DNA of 64,000 nucleotides from Cornus controversa. Taxonomy: Eukaryota; Streptophyta; Magnoliopsida; Cornales; Cornaceae. Below the pieces are notes generated by a model. It saw nothing but the letters and a program-made list of their open reading frames with translations. It was not told the origin of the DNA and searched no databases. The stretch lies in assembly GCA_026545225.1 (NCBI GenBank), contig CM048846.1, forward strand, positions 18,402,501 to 18,466,500, written 5' to 3'. The position numbers and the translations under genes were made by a program. Below are positions 33,635-44,188 of the stretch, piece by piece (position 1 is the first letter of the stretch; each line of letters opens with the position of its first letter).

Positions 33635-35208
33635 TGATAAGCACAGAATGTTGTACATTCGGTCCTTCTAATTTACATATGTTAATCCTTTAATTATGTT
33701 TATATTAGTATTTTTATAGTTTTATTATGTTTTTGTCATTTTCAGATCCTTAGATGAAATAGTGGTTAATTCCATGGTTCTTGGGCTTTCAATGAGGCTT
33801 CCATAAGAAGAAGAAATTGCCATTAGTTTGGGCCAAATTCCAATGATGAGTCCATGGATTGGGCCAAGCTATATTGAAGATTTAATGCAAAAAGGGCCAA
33901 AAATCTGAATTGGTTCATTCATTGGGTCAAGTACAAGTGCAAGACTAATCTCAAGCCTAAAATTCGTTCAAAATTCTGATCTGCGCACTGTTTGTATTTT
34001 GACCATAACTTCATGCTCCAAACTCCAATTAAGGTGATTTTTGTGGCTATGGAAAGATAAAAGAGAGTTCTAAATACGTTTAGTTTTGAGAAATCTCTAA
34101 TTCTGACATCTTGGTGGTTGAAAGTGGACAAAACAGTAGGATAAATATTCTGGGCAGATTTTTCTTTGGTTGCTTTGAAAATTTTGTGACAAGTGACCAA
34201 TGAGATGACAAGCAACCACCCCACTCAATTAATTCACCAAAGTACTATACACATGGAGGGAGATGATCCAATTCTTCTACAATGGAGTACATATGGAGCT
34301 ATTTAGGCCATAGGATGAGTTTTAGTGGAAGAAATTGTGGACACTCATATTGCACTAACTTTGGCTATAAATGGAGGGGAATTGAGTAGTGTAGAGAGGG
34401 AGAAGTGAGTGAAAATATTCTGCACACATATAGAAATATGAAGTGTTCTTCAACTATGAAGACTTGTAAGTTAGCCATGAGGAGCTAAAACTCTTCCTAG
34501 GGCATTGATGTAGCCCTAGCCAAGTATCAATGGTATGATAATAATATTTTTATTTGGGATTATTATATGTGTATAATAAGTTGTATAACTTTGAGGATTA
34601 CATTTGTAATTGAAGTATAAAGTTATGTTTAATCTTGACTTCATTCTTCTCTTATCTTATAAAGTATGAAAGTTATACAATAATTTTATTAGAACATAAA
34701 TTCATTAGATTTGATAATTCATGCTTAAGGAAGATGAATCGTTCTACACTTTTAATTTCATGTTATGTCTTTTATTTAAGTAGTTAGGTAGACGATTCAT
34801 GCTAACTAGAGATGAATTATTCTTATCTTTTGATTTATGTATTTTCTTGAAGATATCATGGTGGTATGTGACAAATCCCATGAATCATGATTATACATAT
34901 GTAACTTTCCCAAGTTGAAATACATTCTTCCATTGATGTGAGGCTAGTGGTGAAATCAATACCCTAGTCCCTCTTATATTTATCAATTCAAACTTTAACT
35001 AGTGCCCTTTATTTTATGTTAAACAAATACCAAAAATATCAACCTCTCTTTCAATGAATCAAATGAGACTAATTTAATCACATTCTCTGTGGGATCGACA
35101 CCTTCACAAGAGTCCTATCTTACAAAGATTCGTGCTATTGCGAGTGGTTTATTAAGAATTGGACAAGAATTATTTTGGTAAAACAAAATACCCTTTCCAA
35201 GCACAACA
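33635..35208 (+). repeat. 5' LTR of Athila-lineage element
   Basis: 1574 bp from TGATAAGCAC to GCACAACA. Its start is fixed by TSD ATATC immediately before it. A TATA-like CTATAAATGGAGG lies near 34366. Confidence 0.88.
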
Positions 35209-35214
35209 AATTTT

Positions 35215-35232
35215 TGGCGCCGTTGCCGGGGA
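35215..35232 (+). other. Primer-binding site, tRNA-Asp type
   Basis: TGGCGCCGTTGCCGGGGA is complementary to the 3' end of plant tRNA-Asp (ending CGGCAACGGCGCCA), the primer known for Athila elements. Confidence 0.9.
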
Positions 35233-35870
35233 ATGTTGATTAAATCTTGTTTGATTATAGTTAGGATTTGTAAATATTTTGGTATATAATTTGTTTGTTA
35301 AGTGTGAAGGTACAAGAGTTGCTACAAGCTTTGAGAGTTGATCTTTCAAAAGAAAGTGGGTAAGTTTTGTATTTTACATTGTTTTAATTTTTTTTTTTTT
35401 TAGTATATATATTTGTTTTGGTTGTTTTTGTGAATTGTCAAATCTCATGTTCAACGTCGGCACCCTTGAGAGTTGATCTTTCAAGGACATCGGGTAAGTT
35501 TTGCAATTTACATTGTTTGCTTGTTTTCTTGCCGTTATATTTAGTGTGTTTGTTTGAGTATTAGTAGTATTTTCATTCTAAAAAAAAAAAAATTTCTTCT
35601 CCGAAGGACTCAATTTTTAGTCACTCCGGTGAGTACCCCTTAATTTGAGTGGCGAAGGATAGTTAATATGAAAGCTTGGATGTTCCGTCATTAAGCAAGC
35701 CTAGTGCTTCTCCTCCTTTCATATGTACTACTTTGTTCTAGTTTTAAAGGCTCTTAATCGGTAATCTATTAATTGTAAAATCCAAAGAGAAGTAGTTTTT
35801 AATAAATAAATAAATTTTTTTTTTTTTGGTTGTTTTTGTGTGATTAATTTCTTATTTTGTTTGTTAGTTT
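35233..35870 (+). other. Leader between primer-binding site and gag
   Basis: Non-coding. A block of about 60 bp (TTGAGAGTTGATCTTTCAA then GGGTAAGTTTTG) is duplicated at about 35325-35385 and 35461-35519. Each copy carries a good 5' splice-site-like GGTAAG, and a TTTGTTAG sits at 35861-35868 just before the gag ATG. Confidence 0.5.
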
Positions 35871-37175
35871 ATGTTTGGTCGCCGTTCGTTATCACTACCA
35901 TTACTTCCATTAGATCCTAATCTTGAAAGAACTCTTAGGCATCTTAAAGGAACTGTAAGGGACTTTAATTTACCTAGAGAATCTTCAATTGAAAACATGG
36001 CAGAAGATGGTGTAAGACCAGTAATTGTAGAAGAAGTTGTACCACCCATAATGGTTGAGGAAAGACCAATGCTCCTTCGGGATCATTACATTCCTACCAC
36101 ATACAACTTTCCTTCAGGAATTCAATTACCAAATGTAACAGCCACCCATTATGAAATTAAGTCCAGTGTTATCCAAATGTTACCATCTTTTTATGGACTT
36201 AATAATGAAGATCCATATAGGCACCTTGATGAATTTCTTGAAATTTGCTCTACCCTAAGGATGTAAGGTTTTACTGAAGATGCCTTAAGGATGCAACTTT
36301 TTTCATTCTCTTTGAAAGACAAAGCTAAGCATTGGTTGAAATCCTTAGAAAATAACACGATTACTTCTTGGACACAATTACAACAAGAGTTCCTCCAGAA
36401 GTACTTTCCTATAGGAAAAACCAATCAAATTAGAAAATCTATCACTGGATTTGCACAAAGTGAAGGAGAACATTTCTATGAAACTTGGGAGAGATTGAAA
36501 GATCTTCTTAGAAAGTGTCCTCATCATGCTGTCCCAAAATGGCAATTGGTGCAATGTTTCTATGATGGATTAACTGAACCACATAGACAAATGGTTGATG
36601 CCTCTTGTGGTGGAATATTCATGCTAAAAAGTGAAAGTGAAGCTTGGAAACTTTTTGAGAATCTTAGTGAAAATTCCATGCATCATGCTTCATCTAGTCG
36701 TACTAAGGTCAAAGGTCTCTTTGAAGTAGGCAATTCAGTAGATGTGTCTATTAAAGTGGATGCATTGTCAAAGAAGGTGGATCAATTGATGGCAGCAAAT
36801 CAAACACCTCCTACTCAGTCATCTGTGCCACCTGAGTTGTGTTCATTTTGTTCTAGTCCATCACATCATGCCAAAGATTGTCAAATCATTGGCCAATTTT
36901 CTGAACTTGGGCAAGAACAAGTGAATGCTACTTTCTCTAGACCAGGGAATAATCCATATTCCAATACCTATAACCCGGGATGGAGAAATCATCCTAATTT
37001 TTCATAAAGACCCCAAGCCACGGGAAATTCAAATCCTCAACCTATTGGACAACCCATACAGTCCAATTTTGCGTCCAATAGTCATCCTTTCAATCCCTCA
37101 TCCAATTACCAACCTTCTCAACAACACCAGAACCAAGCAACTCCACTTCCTAGGCATTCAGCTTTTGAAGACAAG
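35871..37175 (+). pseudogene. Athila gag with in-frame stops
   Basis: The gag reading frame starts at ATG 35871 (FGRRSLSLPLLPLDP). The Retrotrans_gag core is at about 36190-36700 (FYGLNNEDPYRHLDEFLEIC, FSLKDKAKHWL, GLTEPHRQMVDA). A short Cys/His element C-x2-C-x5-H-x4-C, close to a CCHC knuckle, lies at about 36840-36880. TAA at 36264-36266 and TAA at 37005-37007 interrupt it in the same frame that continues into pol. The first is consistent with a single C-to-T change of a Gln codon. It is non-functional as it stands. Confidence 0.85.
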
Positions 37176-40100
37176 GTGTTGGCTGCATTGAGCAATCTTG
37201 AGTCAAATACTCAATTGCTACATTCCCATTCTCAATCCATTTCTAAGTTAGAATCCCAAAGCGGGCAAATAGCTAATTCTTTGAATAGAAGAGAGGAGGG
37301 AAAACTTCCAAGTCAGCCAGTGGTCAATCCTAAACCAAAAGGACAATACATGATTGATGAGAATGCATCTAGTTCCTCTCATCATGAGCATGTCCAAGCC
37401 ATCATGACCCTTAGGAGTGGGAAGGAGATAGATAACAAGATTGAGAAAAAGGAAGAGAAGAAAAATGAGATTCCAAAAGTTTCAAAAGAAATCCCTAAAA
37501 ATCCAAATAATTTTCCCCAAAATCCAAAAGATTTGGTGAAACAATTGTCAAAGGACAAAGAAGTCAGGAATGAAGTTCTTTCTTCACCTATTCCCATTCT
37601 TGGGATGAGATATGAGCCCAAAGCTCCATATCCTAAACGTCTCAAAGAACCATACTCTTATGGAAAGCAAGGAGAAAAGATCCAGGACATGATGGAAGTT
37701 TTCAAGCAAGTTAAGATTAATCTTCCTCTTCTTGATGCAATCAAACAAATTCCTTCATATTCCAAATTTCTCAAGGACTTGTGTACACAGAAGAGAAAAT
37801 CAAGGAGTCATGTTCCAAAGAAAATTCTTCTCACTGAGCAAGTTAGTTCCATACTGCTGTACAACACACCTCCAAAATTCAAGGACCCTGGTGCTCCTAC
37901 AATCTTGTGTGTCATTGGAAACTATGAAATTGGAAAAGCCCTACTTGATTTAGGTGCTAGTGTTAATCTACTTCCTTACTCAGTATACTCGCAGTTAGGC
38001 TTAGGAGAGCTTAAACCAACTCCAATTATCCTACAACTTGCAGATAGATCGGTTAAGCAACCTCGAGGAATCATTGAGGATGTTCTCATCAAAGTAGACA
38101 AGTTCTACTTTCCAGTCGATTTCATTATCCTTGACACCGAACCCGTCCAAAATCCAAAAAAATATGTACCTATAATCCTTGGTCGACCTTTCTTAGCCAC
38201 GGCTAATGCATGCATAAATTGCAGAACAGGGGTTATGGATATATCTTTTGGGAACATGAATGTAAGATTGAATGTCTTCAATGCTTCACAACATCCGTCA
38301 GATGCAAAAGAATGCTTCTCCCTTGACATCATTGATGAAATGGTTGAAGATTCACTTTCATCCTTTTTATCGAAAGACCCTTTAGAGGCATTCTTGACTC
38401 ACTATGATTTTGAAGGATATGACATCGAAAATAGTGAAGTCAATTCTGCATTTGAGATTGATACTATCATGGACTTTTCACCATGGAAAATGTCAAAGGA
38501 GCCACTTCCGTTATTGTCTAGTACTCCTTCAATTCCATCCCTCGAATCCCCACCCAAATTAGAGCTCAAATCACTTCCGGATAAGCTAAAGTACGTTTTA
38601 TTAGGTTCTAATGAAACTCTTCCAGTTATCATTGCTTCGGACTTGACAAAGGACCAAGAAAGTAGTTTGTTGACTGTACTTCGACTGCACAAAGAGGCGA
38701 TTGGATGGACTGTAGCTGATTTAAAAGGAATTGATCCTTCTATTTGTATGCATCGTATTCATCTGGAGGATAATGCTAAACCATCTCGTGAGGTACAAAG
38801 AAGATTGAATCCAAATATGAAAGAAGTTGTTATGAAGGAAGTAGTCAAGTTGTTAGATGCAAGAATCATCTATCCCATCTCTGATAGCAAATGGGTGAGC
38901 CCCATTCAAGTGGTACCTAAGAAGTCTGGAATCACCGTAGTTGAGAATTCGACTGGAGAATTAATTCCGCAACGTACAACAACTGGTTGGCGTGTGTGCA
39001 TTGATTATAGAAAACTCAACTCTACAACTAGGAAGGATCATTTTCCCTTACCATTTATTGATCAAATCCTAGAACGTCTCGCTGGTCAGAGTTACTTTTG
39101 TTTTCTAGATGGATATTCTGGCTATAATCAAGTAGCTGTCGATCCAGAGGATCAAGAGAAGACAACCTTCACATGTCCATTTGAAACATTTGCTTATAGA
39201 CGCATGCCCTTTGGGTTATGTAATGCACCTGCAACATTTCAAAGGTGTATGATGTCTATTTTTTCAGACATGGTAGAAAATTTTCTTGAAGTTTTTATAG
39301 ATGACTTTTCAGTCTTTGGACCTTCTTTTGAAAAATGTCTCCAAAATTTGTCAATTGTTCTTCAGCGTTGTAAAGAGACAAATTTGATCTTGAGTTGGGA
39401 GAAGAGTCATTTCATGGTAAAAGAAGGAATTGTATTAGGACACATTGTGTCAGAAAGAGGAATTGAAGTAGATAGAGCCAAGGTTGAACTCATTTCTAAT
39501 CTTCCACCACCTATATCGGTGAGGCAAATTAGATCATTCCTTGGACATGCAGGATTTTATCGTCGATTTATCAAAGACTTTAGCAAGATAGCTAAACCAT
39601 TGTGCAATTTACTTGCCAAAATACTCCTTTTAACTTTGATAAAACATGTCTTGAAGCTTTTGAAAAGCTCCGTTCTCTTCTAGCCTCTACCCCAATTATG
39701 AAACCTCCTGATTGGTCTTTACCATTTGAGATCATGTGTGATGCATCCGAATATGCTATGGGAGCTGTCCTAAGACAACGTGTAGATAAACTTCCTCATG
39801 TTATCTACTACGCTAGTAAAACCCTCTCAGATGCTCAGTTGAATTATACCACAACTGAGAAAGAATTATTAGCCGTCGTGTTTGCCTTGGATAAATTTTG
39901 ATCATATCTGTTAGGATCCAAGGTAGTTGTGTATTCTGATCATGCTGCTCTAAAGCATTTGCTAGCCAAGAAAGAAACCAAGCCCCGTTTGATTAGATGG
40001 ATACTCTTGCTTCAAGAGTTTGATTTTGAAATACGAGACAAGAAAGGTTCTGAGAATGTAGTAGCCGATCATCTTTCTCGTATTATCATTAAATCCTCTG

Positions 40101-41466
40101 ATTCCATCCCAGTTCATGATTCCTTTCCTGATGAGCAACTATTGATAATTACTGATGAGAAAGTACCTTGGTTTGCTGACATTGTGAATTACTTAGCAAT
40201 AGGTAAAATTCCTTTGAATTGGACCAAACAAGAAAAAGATCGATTCTTTTCCCAAATAAGGAGGTATTTCTGGGATGATCCTGAATTGTTTAAATACTGT
40301 CCAGACCAAATAATCCGTCGTTGTGTCCCTGAAAGTGAGTTTCAAAGTATTCTTACTTTTTGTCACACCTTAGCATGTGGAGGACATTTCAGTGCTAAAA
40401 AGACCTCTCAAAATGTTTTACAAAGTGGATTATTTTGGCCATCATTATTTCGGGATTCTTATAATTTTTGTCGAGCTTGTGAGCGATGTCAGAAATTAGG
40501 ATCAATGTCTAGGAAAGACATGATGCCTTTAAATCCCATTTTAATCGTTGAAATCTTTGATGTATGGGGTATAGATTTCATGGGACCATTTCCACCATCA
40601 TTTGGATGTGAGTACATACTGTTGGCCGTAGATTATGTATCTAAATGGATTGAAGCAGTTGCCACCAAATCGAATGATCACAAAGTTGTGATTAAGTTTA
40701 TTCAAACTAACATTTTTACTCGTTTTGGTACACCGAGAGCAATAATAAGTGATGGAGGTAAACATTTTTGTAATAGGTTTCTTCAAACCTTGCTCATCAA
40801 ATACTCTGTTACTCATAAAATAGCTACACCTTACCATCCTCAGACAAGTGGACAAGTTGAAGTATCTAATAGGGAAATAAAGCATATTCTTGAAAAAACG
40901 GTTAGGCCGGATAGAAAGATTGGTCTTTAAGACTAAATGATGCACTTTGGGCCTATCGAACTGCCTTTAAAACTCCCATTGGAATGACCCCTTACCGTCT
41001 TGTTTATGGGAAAGCTTGCCATCTCCCAGTTGAATTAGAACACAAAGCTCTTTGGGCCATTAAGAAATTCAATTTTGACATGAAAATGGCTGGCTCAACC
41101 CGAAAACTTCAACTGAATGAACTTGAAGAGATGAGAAATGATGCTTATGAAAGTGCCAAATTTTATAAAGCTAAAATGAAGGCATTTCATGATAAAAATA
41201 TTGTGAATAAAACCTTTGTTCCAGGACAGAAAGTTTGGTTGTTCAATTCTAGATTAAACCTCTTTCCTGGAAAGCTTCGTTCACGTTGGGATGGTCCTTT
41301 CATAATTTCATCTGTTTTTCCCTATGGAGCTGTGGAACTTCAAGATCCTAAGAATGATAATCTTTTCAAGGTCAATGGTCAAAGATTGAAGCTTTATGTA
41401 GAAGATACTGTGCAAGCAGAAGATGTTGAATCCGTTAACTTGACGGATCCTGTTTATTTTGACTAG
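37176..41466 (+). pseudogene. Athila protease-RT-RNase H-integrase, frameshifted
   Basis: The frame continues from gag. Protease core LLDLGASVNLLP lies at about 37945-37980. Reverse transcriptase has LDGYSGYNQV, MPFGLCNAPATFQ and the catalytic FIDDFSVFG at about 39291-39318. RNase H follows (CDASEYAMGAVL, YTTTEKELLAVVFA). Integrase has the H-H-C-C finger ([17 protein letters not shown]) and the D, D, E residues in [18 protein letters not shown] and GQVEVSNRE. Breaks: a 1-base deletion in an A run near 39620, TGA at 39899-39901, and a 1-base deletion near 40918. The C-terminal part (40984-41466) is open and ends at TAG 41464-41466. Confidence 0.9.
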
Positions 41467-41879
41467 AGATGCATCATCATGTCTACCCTAGACGATAAAC
41501 TTGGGTCATTCACTCCTTTTGCTTGGCGAGGAGTATAAAGATGAGATTCTAGGAATTGGTTGTATATGCGAGCCATTAGGGACCTGAACCCAACTCAGCG
41601 TTAGGAAATGGCCTACCTAGTTTTATAGGTTTCCCTTTTGCACGAGTGGTAGCAAATAGCAATCAACGAGCTGGAACGGCATAACCAGCAGCTATCCATT
41701 GTTGAAGGAAGCTTGACTAGAAATGGTGTGTTCAACACGTCTTGACAATCTGACGTTAAAAGAGTCATTTTTATAAATTTTGCATTTTCTTTTCTTTTGG
41801 TGATAAGATACAATAGTAGTATTATTACTATAGGCAACAGATTGCTTTAGCCCCAAATTTTTTTATTTACAGATTTTTC

Positions 41880-42197
41880 ATGGATCCATCGTCCACCAAT
41901 GATAGAAAAGTCAATTTGGTTTGGCGTTCAAAAATCAAAGTGACTTCTTTATGGGATAAACTTCCATTGCACCTTCAAGAAGACATCCTTGCAAGGACGA
42001 GTGCATTTAATGGAAAGTCATCATTTGCTCATAGACGTAAAGCCAAGCGTTTGGGATGGTGTAAGAGTTGTCTCTCTGAAACCTGCCCCGGATTGCAACC
42101 ATTGAGCGATTATGGCCGACCATTCATGGTTTATTACTGTACTCCTCGTTCTTACCAGGATCGTGCTCGGTTGTATGGAAAAGATCCACCTCGATAG
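41880..42197 (+). CDS. Accessory ORF 1 of Athila element, Cys-containing, unknown
   Basis: An open frame of 105 codons from ATG 41880, starting 413 bp after pol. I do not recognise a family. The first half is basic with a short LPLHLQEDIL stretch resembling the opening of an F-box helix, too short to call. The second half has CKSCLSETCPG and a later YYC, a possible small metal-binding loop. It does not look like the env-like ORF reported from some Athila elements (no signal peptide or membrane segment). It is followed by AAGTTTGGGGGT at 42246. It may be part of a longer decayed gene. Confidence 0.45.
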   Translation: MDPSSTNDRKVNLVWRSKIKVTSLWDKLPLHLQEDILARTSAFNGKSSFAHRRKAKRLGWCKSCLSETCPGLQPLSDYGRPFMVYYCTPRSYQDRARLYGKDPPR

Positions 42198-42895
42198 GAA
42201 GACCCTAACTTGGGATGATATGTATTCCTTTCATTACTTAGGATCAAGTTTGGGGGTAACTCATTTACTTTTGTCATTCTTGTTCACCTTTTCCTATGTA
42301 TTCTTCTTTTATTTTGAAATTTTTAATTTTGTGTTAATGTTTGTTCTGAAATTTTTATTTTATTTTATTTTTTTCATTCTAAAAAAAAATATAAATAAAA
42401 ATAAAAAAATAAAAAAAACATAGAATTCATAACGGTCTAGCATAGCCACCCATTCTCTGACTATGTATGTAGTACCAATTCTATAATTTGTGATATGATT
42501 GATAAAGTTGATGATTTCCGTTTATTAAAGTCTGGTTTCGATACCCAGTACTGTCGAGATTGCTTCAACACAGTATGACTTTAATAAAGAAAGGCAACCC
42601 CTTTGTACTCTATACGTTAGCGTGTCTGGATAATCAATATCTTATCACATACACATCTTGGAAAATTGGGAACCACCAGTTCAGAGAATGAGAGAAAAGT
42701 AGTACCCGTGAAGATTAAGTTTAAAAAAAAAAAAAAAAGAATTGAGCATGACATTTTTCATAAATATTTCAAAAGCCAGCAATACATGTGCCATTGATTT
42801 TAACACTGACTTTCAATAAGCTGACATTAATTTTGTTTTGAATAAGAGAAAGAAGGATTTTTCTCGACAATAGCTATGAGTCTCCCATGATTCTC

Positions 42896-43372
42896 CTAAA
42901 TCTGCTCACCGAAACTCTGTAGCTCATCCAACTTCGTCTTCATTTCATTAGAATACTCAGTTACAAGCTTTCGCAACTGTTTATTCTCTGCTTTCAGTTC
43001 TCTATTTTTTTTTTGAGACTCCTTAATTCTTTTCTGAAGAACTTTAACGTTAGTTGTTAGCATCTGAACTTCAGTTGTTCTTGCTAACAAACTTTGGCCT
43101 ATGTTTGAAATTGACGCAGCCGACCGAATGCTGAGAGTCAAAGAGTCATCAATGTCCATAATGTCAGACCTATTTGCTAAAACTCTTTTATCTTGAGGAG
43201 TCAGCAAATTTTTAGCTGCTCTCGTAGCAGTTGTATCATTCAGCATCACGGATTCCTCCACTGGGTGAGGATCAATAGAGGATAGGAATGTTGCCTGCCC
43301 AACATTGGTTGATGGCACCTCCGGCAACATATTTAAATCGAAGTGACTTTTGGAAACAAAAGAGGAAGCCAT
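42896..43372 (-). CDS. Accessory ORF 2 (antisense): DLNxxP motif plus coiled coil
   Basis: A 158-codon open frame opposite to pol. Residues about 12-17 read DLNMLP, matching the DLNxxP form of the EAR transcriptional-repression motif. Residues about 100-150 are a strongly charged coiled coil (KESQKKNRELKAENKQLRKL). The middle is Ser/Thr-rich with no recognised fold. It is transcribed divergently from the LOB-domain ORF with a shared 357-bp gap (43373-43729). It may be an antisense ORF like those of Tat elements, or captured host sequence; I cannot tell which. A single six-residue motif can arise by chance. Confidence 0.5.
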   Translation of the reverse strand: MASSFVSKSHFDLNMLPEVPSTNVGQATFLSSIDPHPVEESVMLNDTTATRAAKNLLTPQDKRVLANRSDIMDIDDSLTLSIRSAASISNIGQSLLARTTEVQMLTTNVKVLQKRIKESQKKNRELKAENKQLRKLVTEYSNEMKTKLDELQSFGEQI

Positions 43373-43729
43373 TTTTGAGAGCTTGTGGTGAAGAAGATAG
43401 ATAGATACAACAATGTTCCAATATTAAAAAAAAATCTGCTCTTCAAATGCATAAAAAATTTGCCCACCAATTATGCATCTCGAATTACGAAATTTGTCCA
43501 ATCAATGCTTTTAGAGCTAGGTTAGGTCATTTTGTCAAACATAGATGGCTTGTTTGTCAATGACATCATTAAGTGTGTGGCGGCATGTTTGGAATATGTG
43601 CAATATAGGTACAATGCATGTGTGAGACACTCTTTTACCCCAAAAGTGAAAAGAATTTGTTTGATTAAAAAAAAAAAATTTGAAAGAGTAAGTGTTAGCA
43701 ATCTGTGTTTCTTCTTCGTGTTTTCCAAA

Positions 43730-44188
43730 ATGTCTAAAACTCCTTGTGGTGTTTGCAAATTCTTGAGAAACAAATGTGATAAGTATTGCATTTGTGCTCC
43801 TTATTTTTGCCATGAAGATAGTATAGACACTTTTGCTGCCATCCATAAAATTTTTGGGTATCGCAACTTCTCAAACATCCTTGCTCATCTCCCTGAAGAA
43901 CATCGTGGTACAGCTGTTCTAACTATGGCATATGAAGCTCAAGCTAGGCTTCACGATCCCATTTTTGGTTGCGTTTCATATATTCTTTCTCTTGAATGGC
44001 AACTTCTTAATCTACAAGCACAACTGGTTTCTCTCAGTCACCTAGCAGCTCAAAACTTTGCTTCTAACTCCTCTAGTGTAAACCCTAATGATATTTTTGA
44101 AGGAAACTTTTCATCACATCCACCCGATAATCATATTCAAAGCTGGGTTCCATCTGAAAATGTGGACATGGCACCACTACTGAACTAG
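43730..44188 (+). CDS. LOB-domain (LBD) protein gene captured in the Athila element
   Basis: A 152-residue open frame with a complete LOB domain, the DNA-binding domain of plant-specific LATERAL ORGAN BOUNDARIES transcription factors. Cys6, 9, 16 and 20 form the CX2CX6CX3C finger (CGVCKFLRNKCDKYC). The GAS block runs from FAAIHKIFGYRNFSNIL through YEAQARLHDPIFGCV. The leucine-rich coiled coil is ILSLEWQLLNLQAQLVSL (class I type). The start was chosen because it places the finger at the N-terminus as in LBD proteins; an in-frame ATG at 43532 adds 66 unlike residues. A TAG at 44186-44188 is followed by 40 more open codons to TAA 44309-44311, so the original may have been about 193 residues. The domain is uninterrupted by an intron. 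It lies between pol and the 3' LTR, on the element's coding strand. Confidence 0.85.
   Translation: MSKTPCGVCKFLRNKCDKYCICAPYFCHEDSIDTFAAIHKIFGYRNFSNILAHLPEEHRGTAVLTMAYEAQARLHDPIFGCVSYILSLEWQLLNLQAQLVSLSHLAAQNFASNSSSVNPNDIFEGNFSSHPPDNHIQSWVPSENVDMAPLLN

Noticed and set aside
43522..43846. Minus-strand ORFs of about 90-100 codons overlapping the LBD ORF
   Set aside because: They are antisense shadows of the LOB-domain frame and share no recognisable motif.
43730..44188. LBD ORF as an ordinary host gene flanked by transposons
   Set aside because: It lies inside a single element bounded by matching LTRs and an exact TSD (ATATC), on the pol strand, with no intron and no non-element flanking DNA. 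Capture is the better reading.
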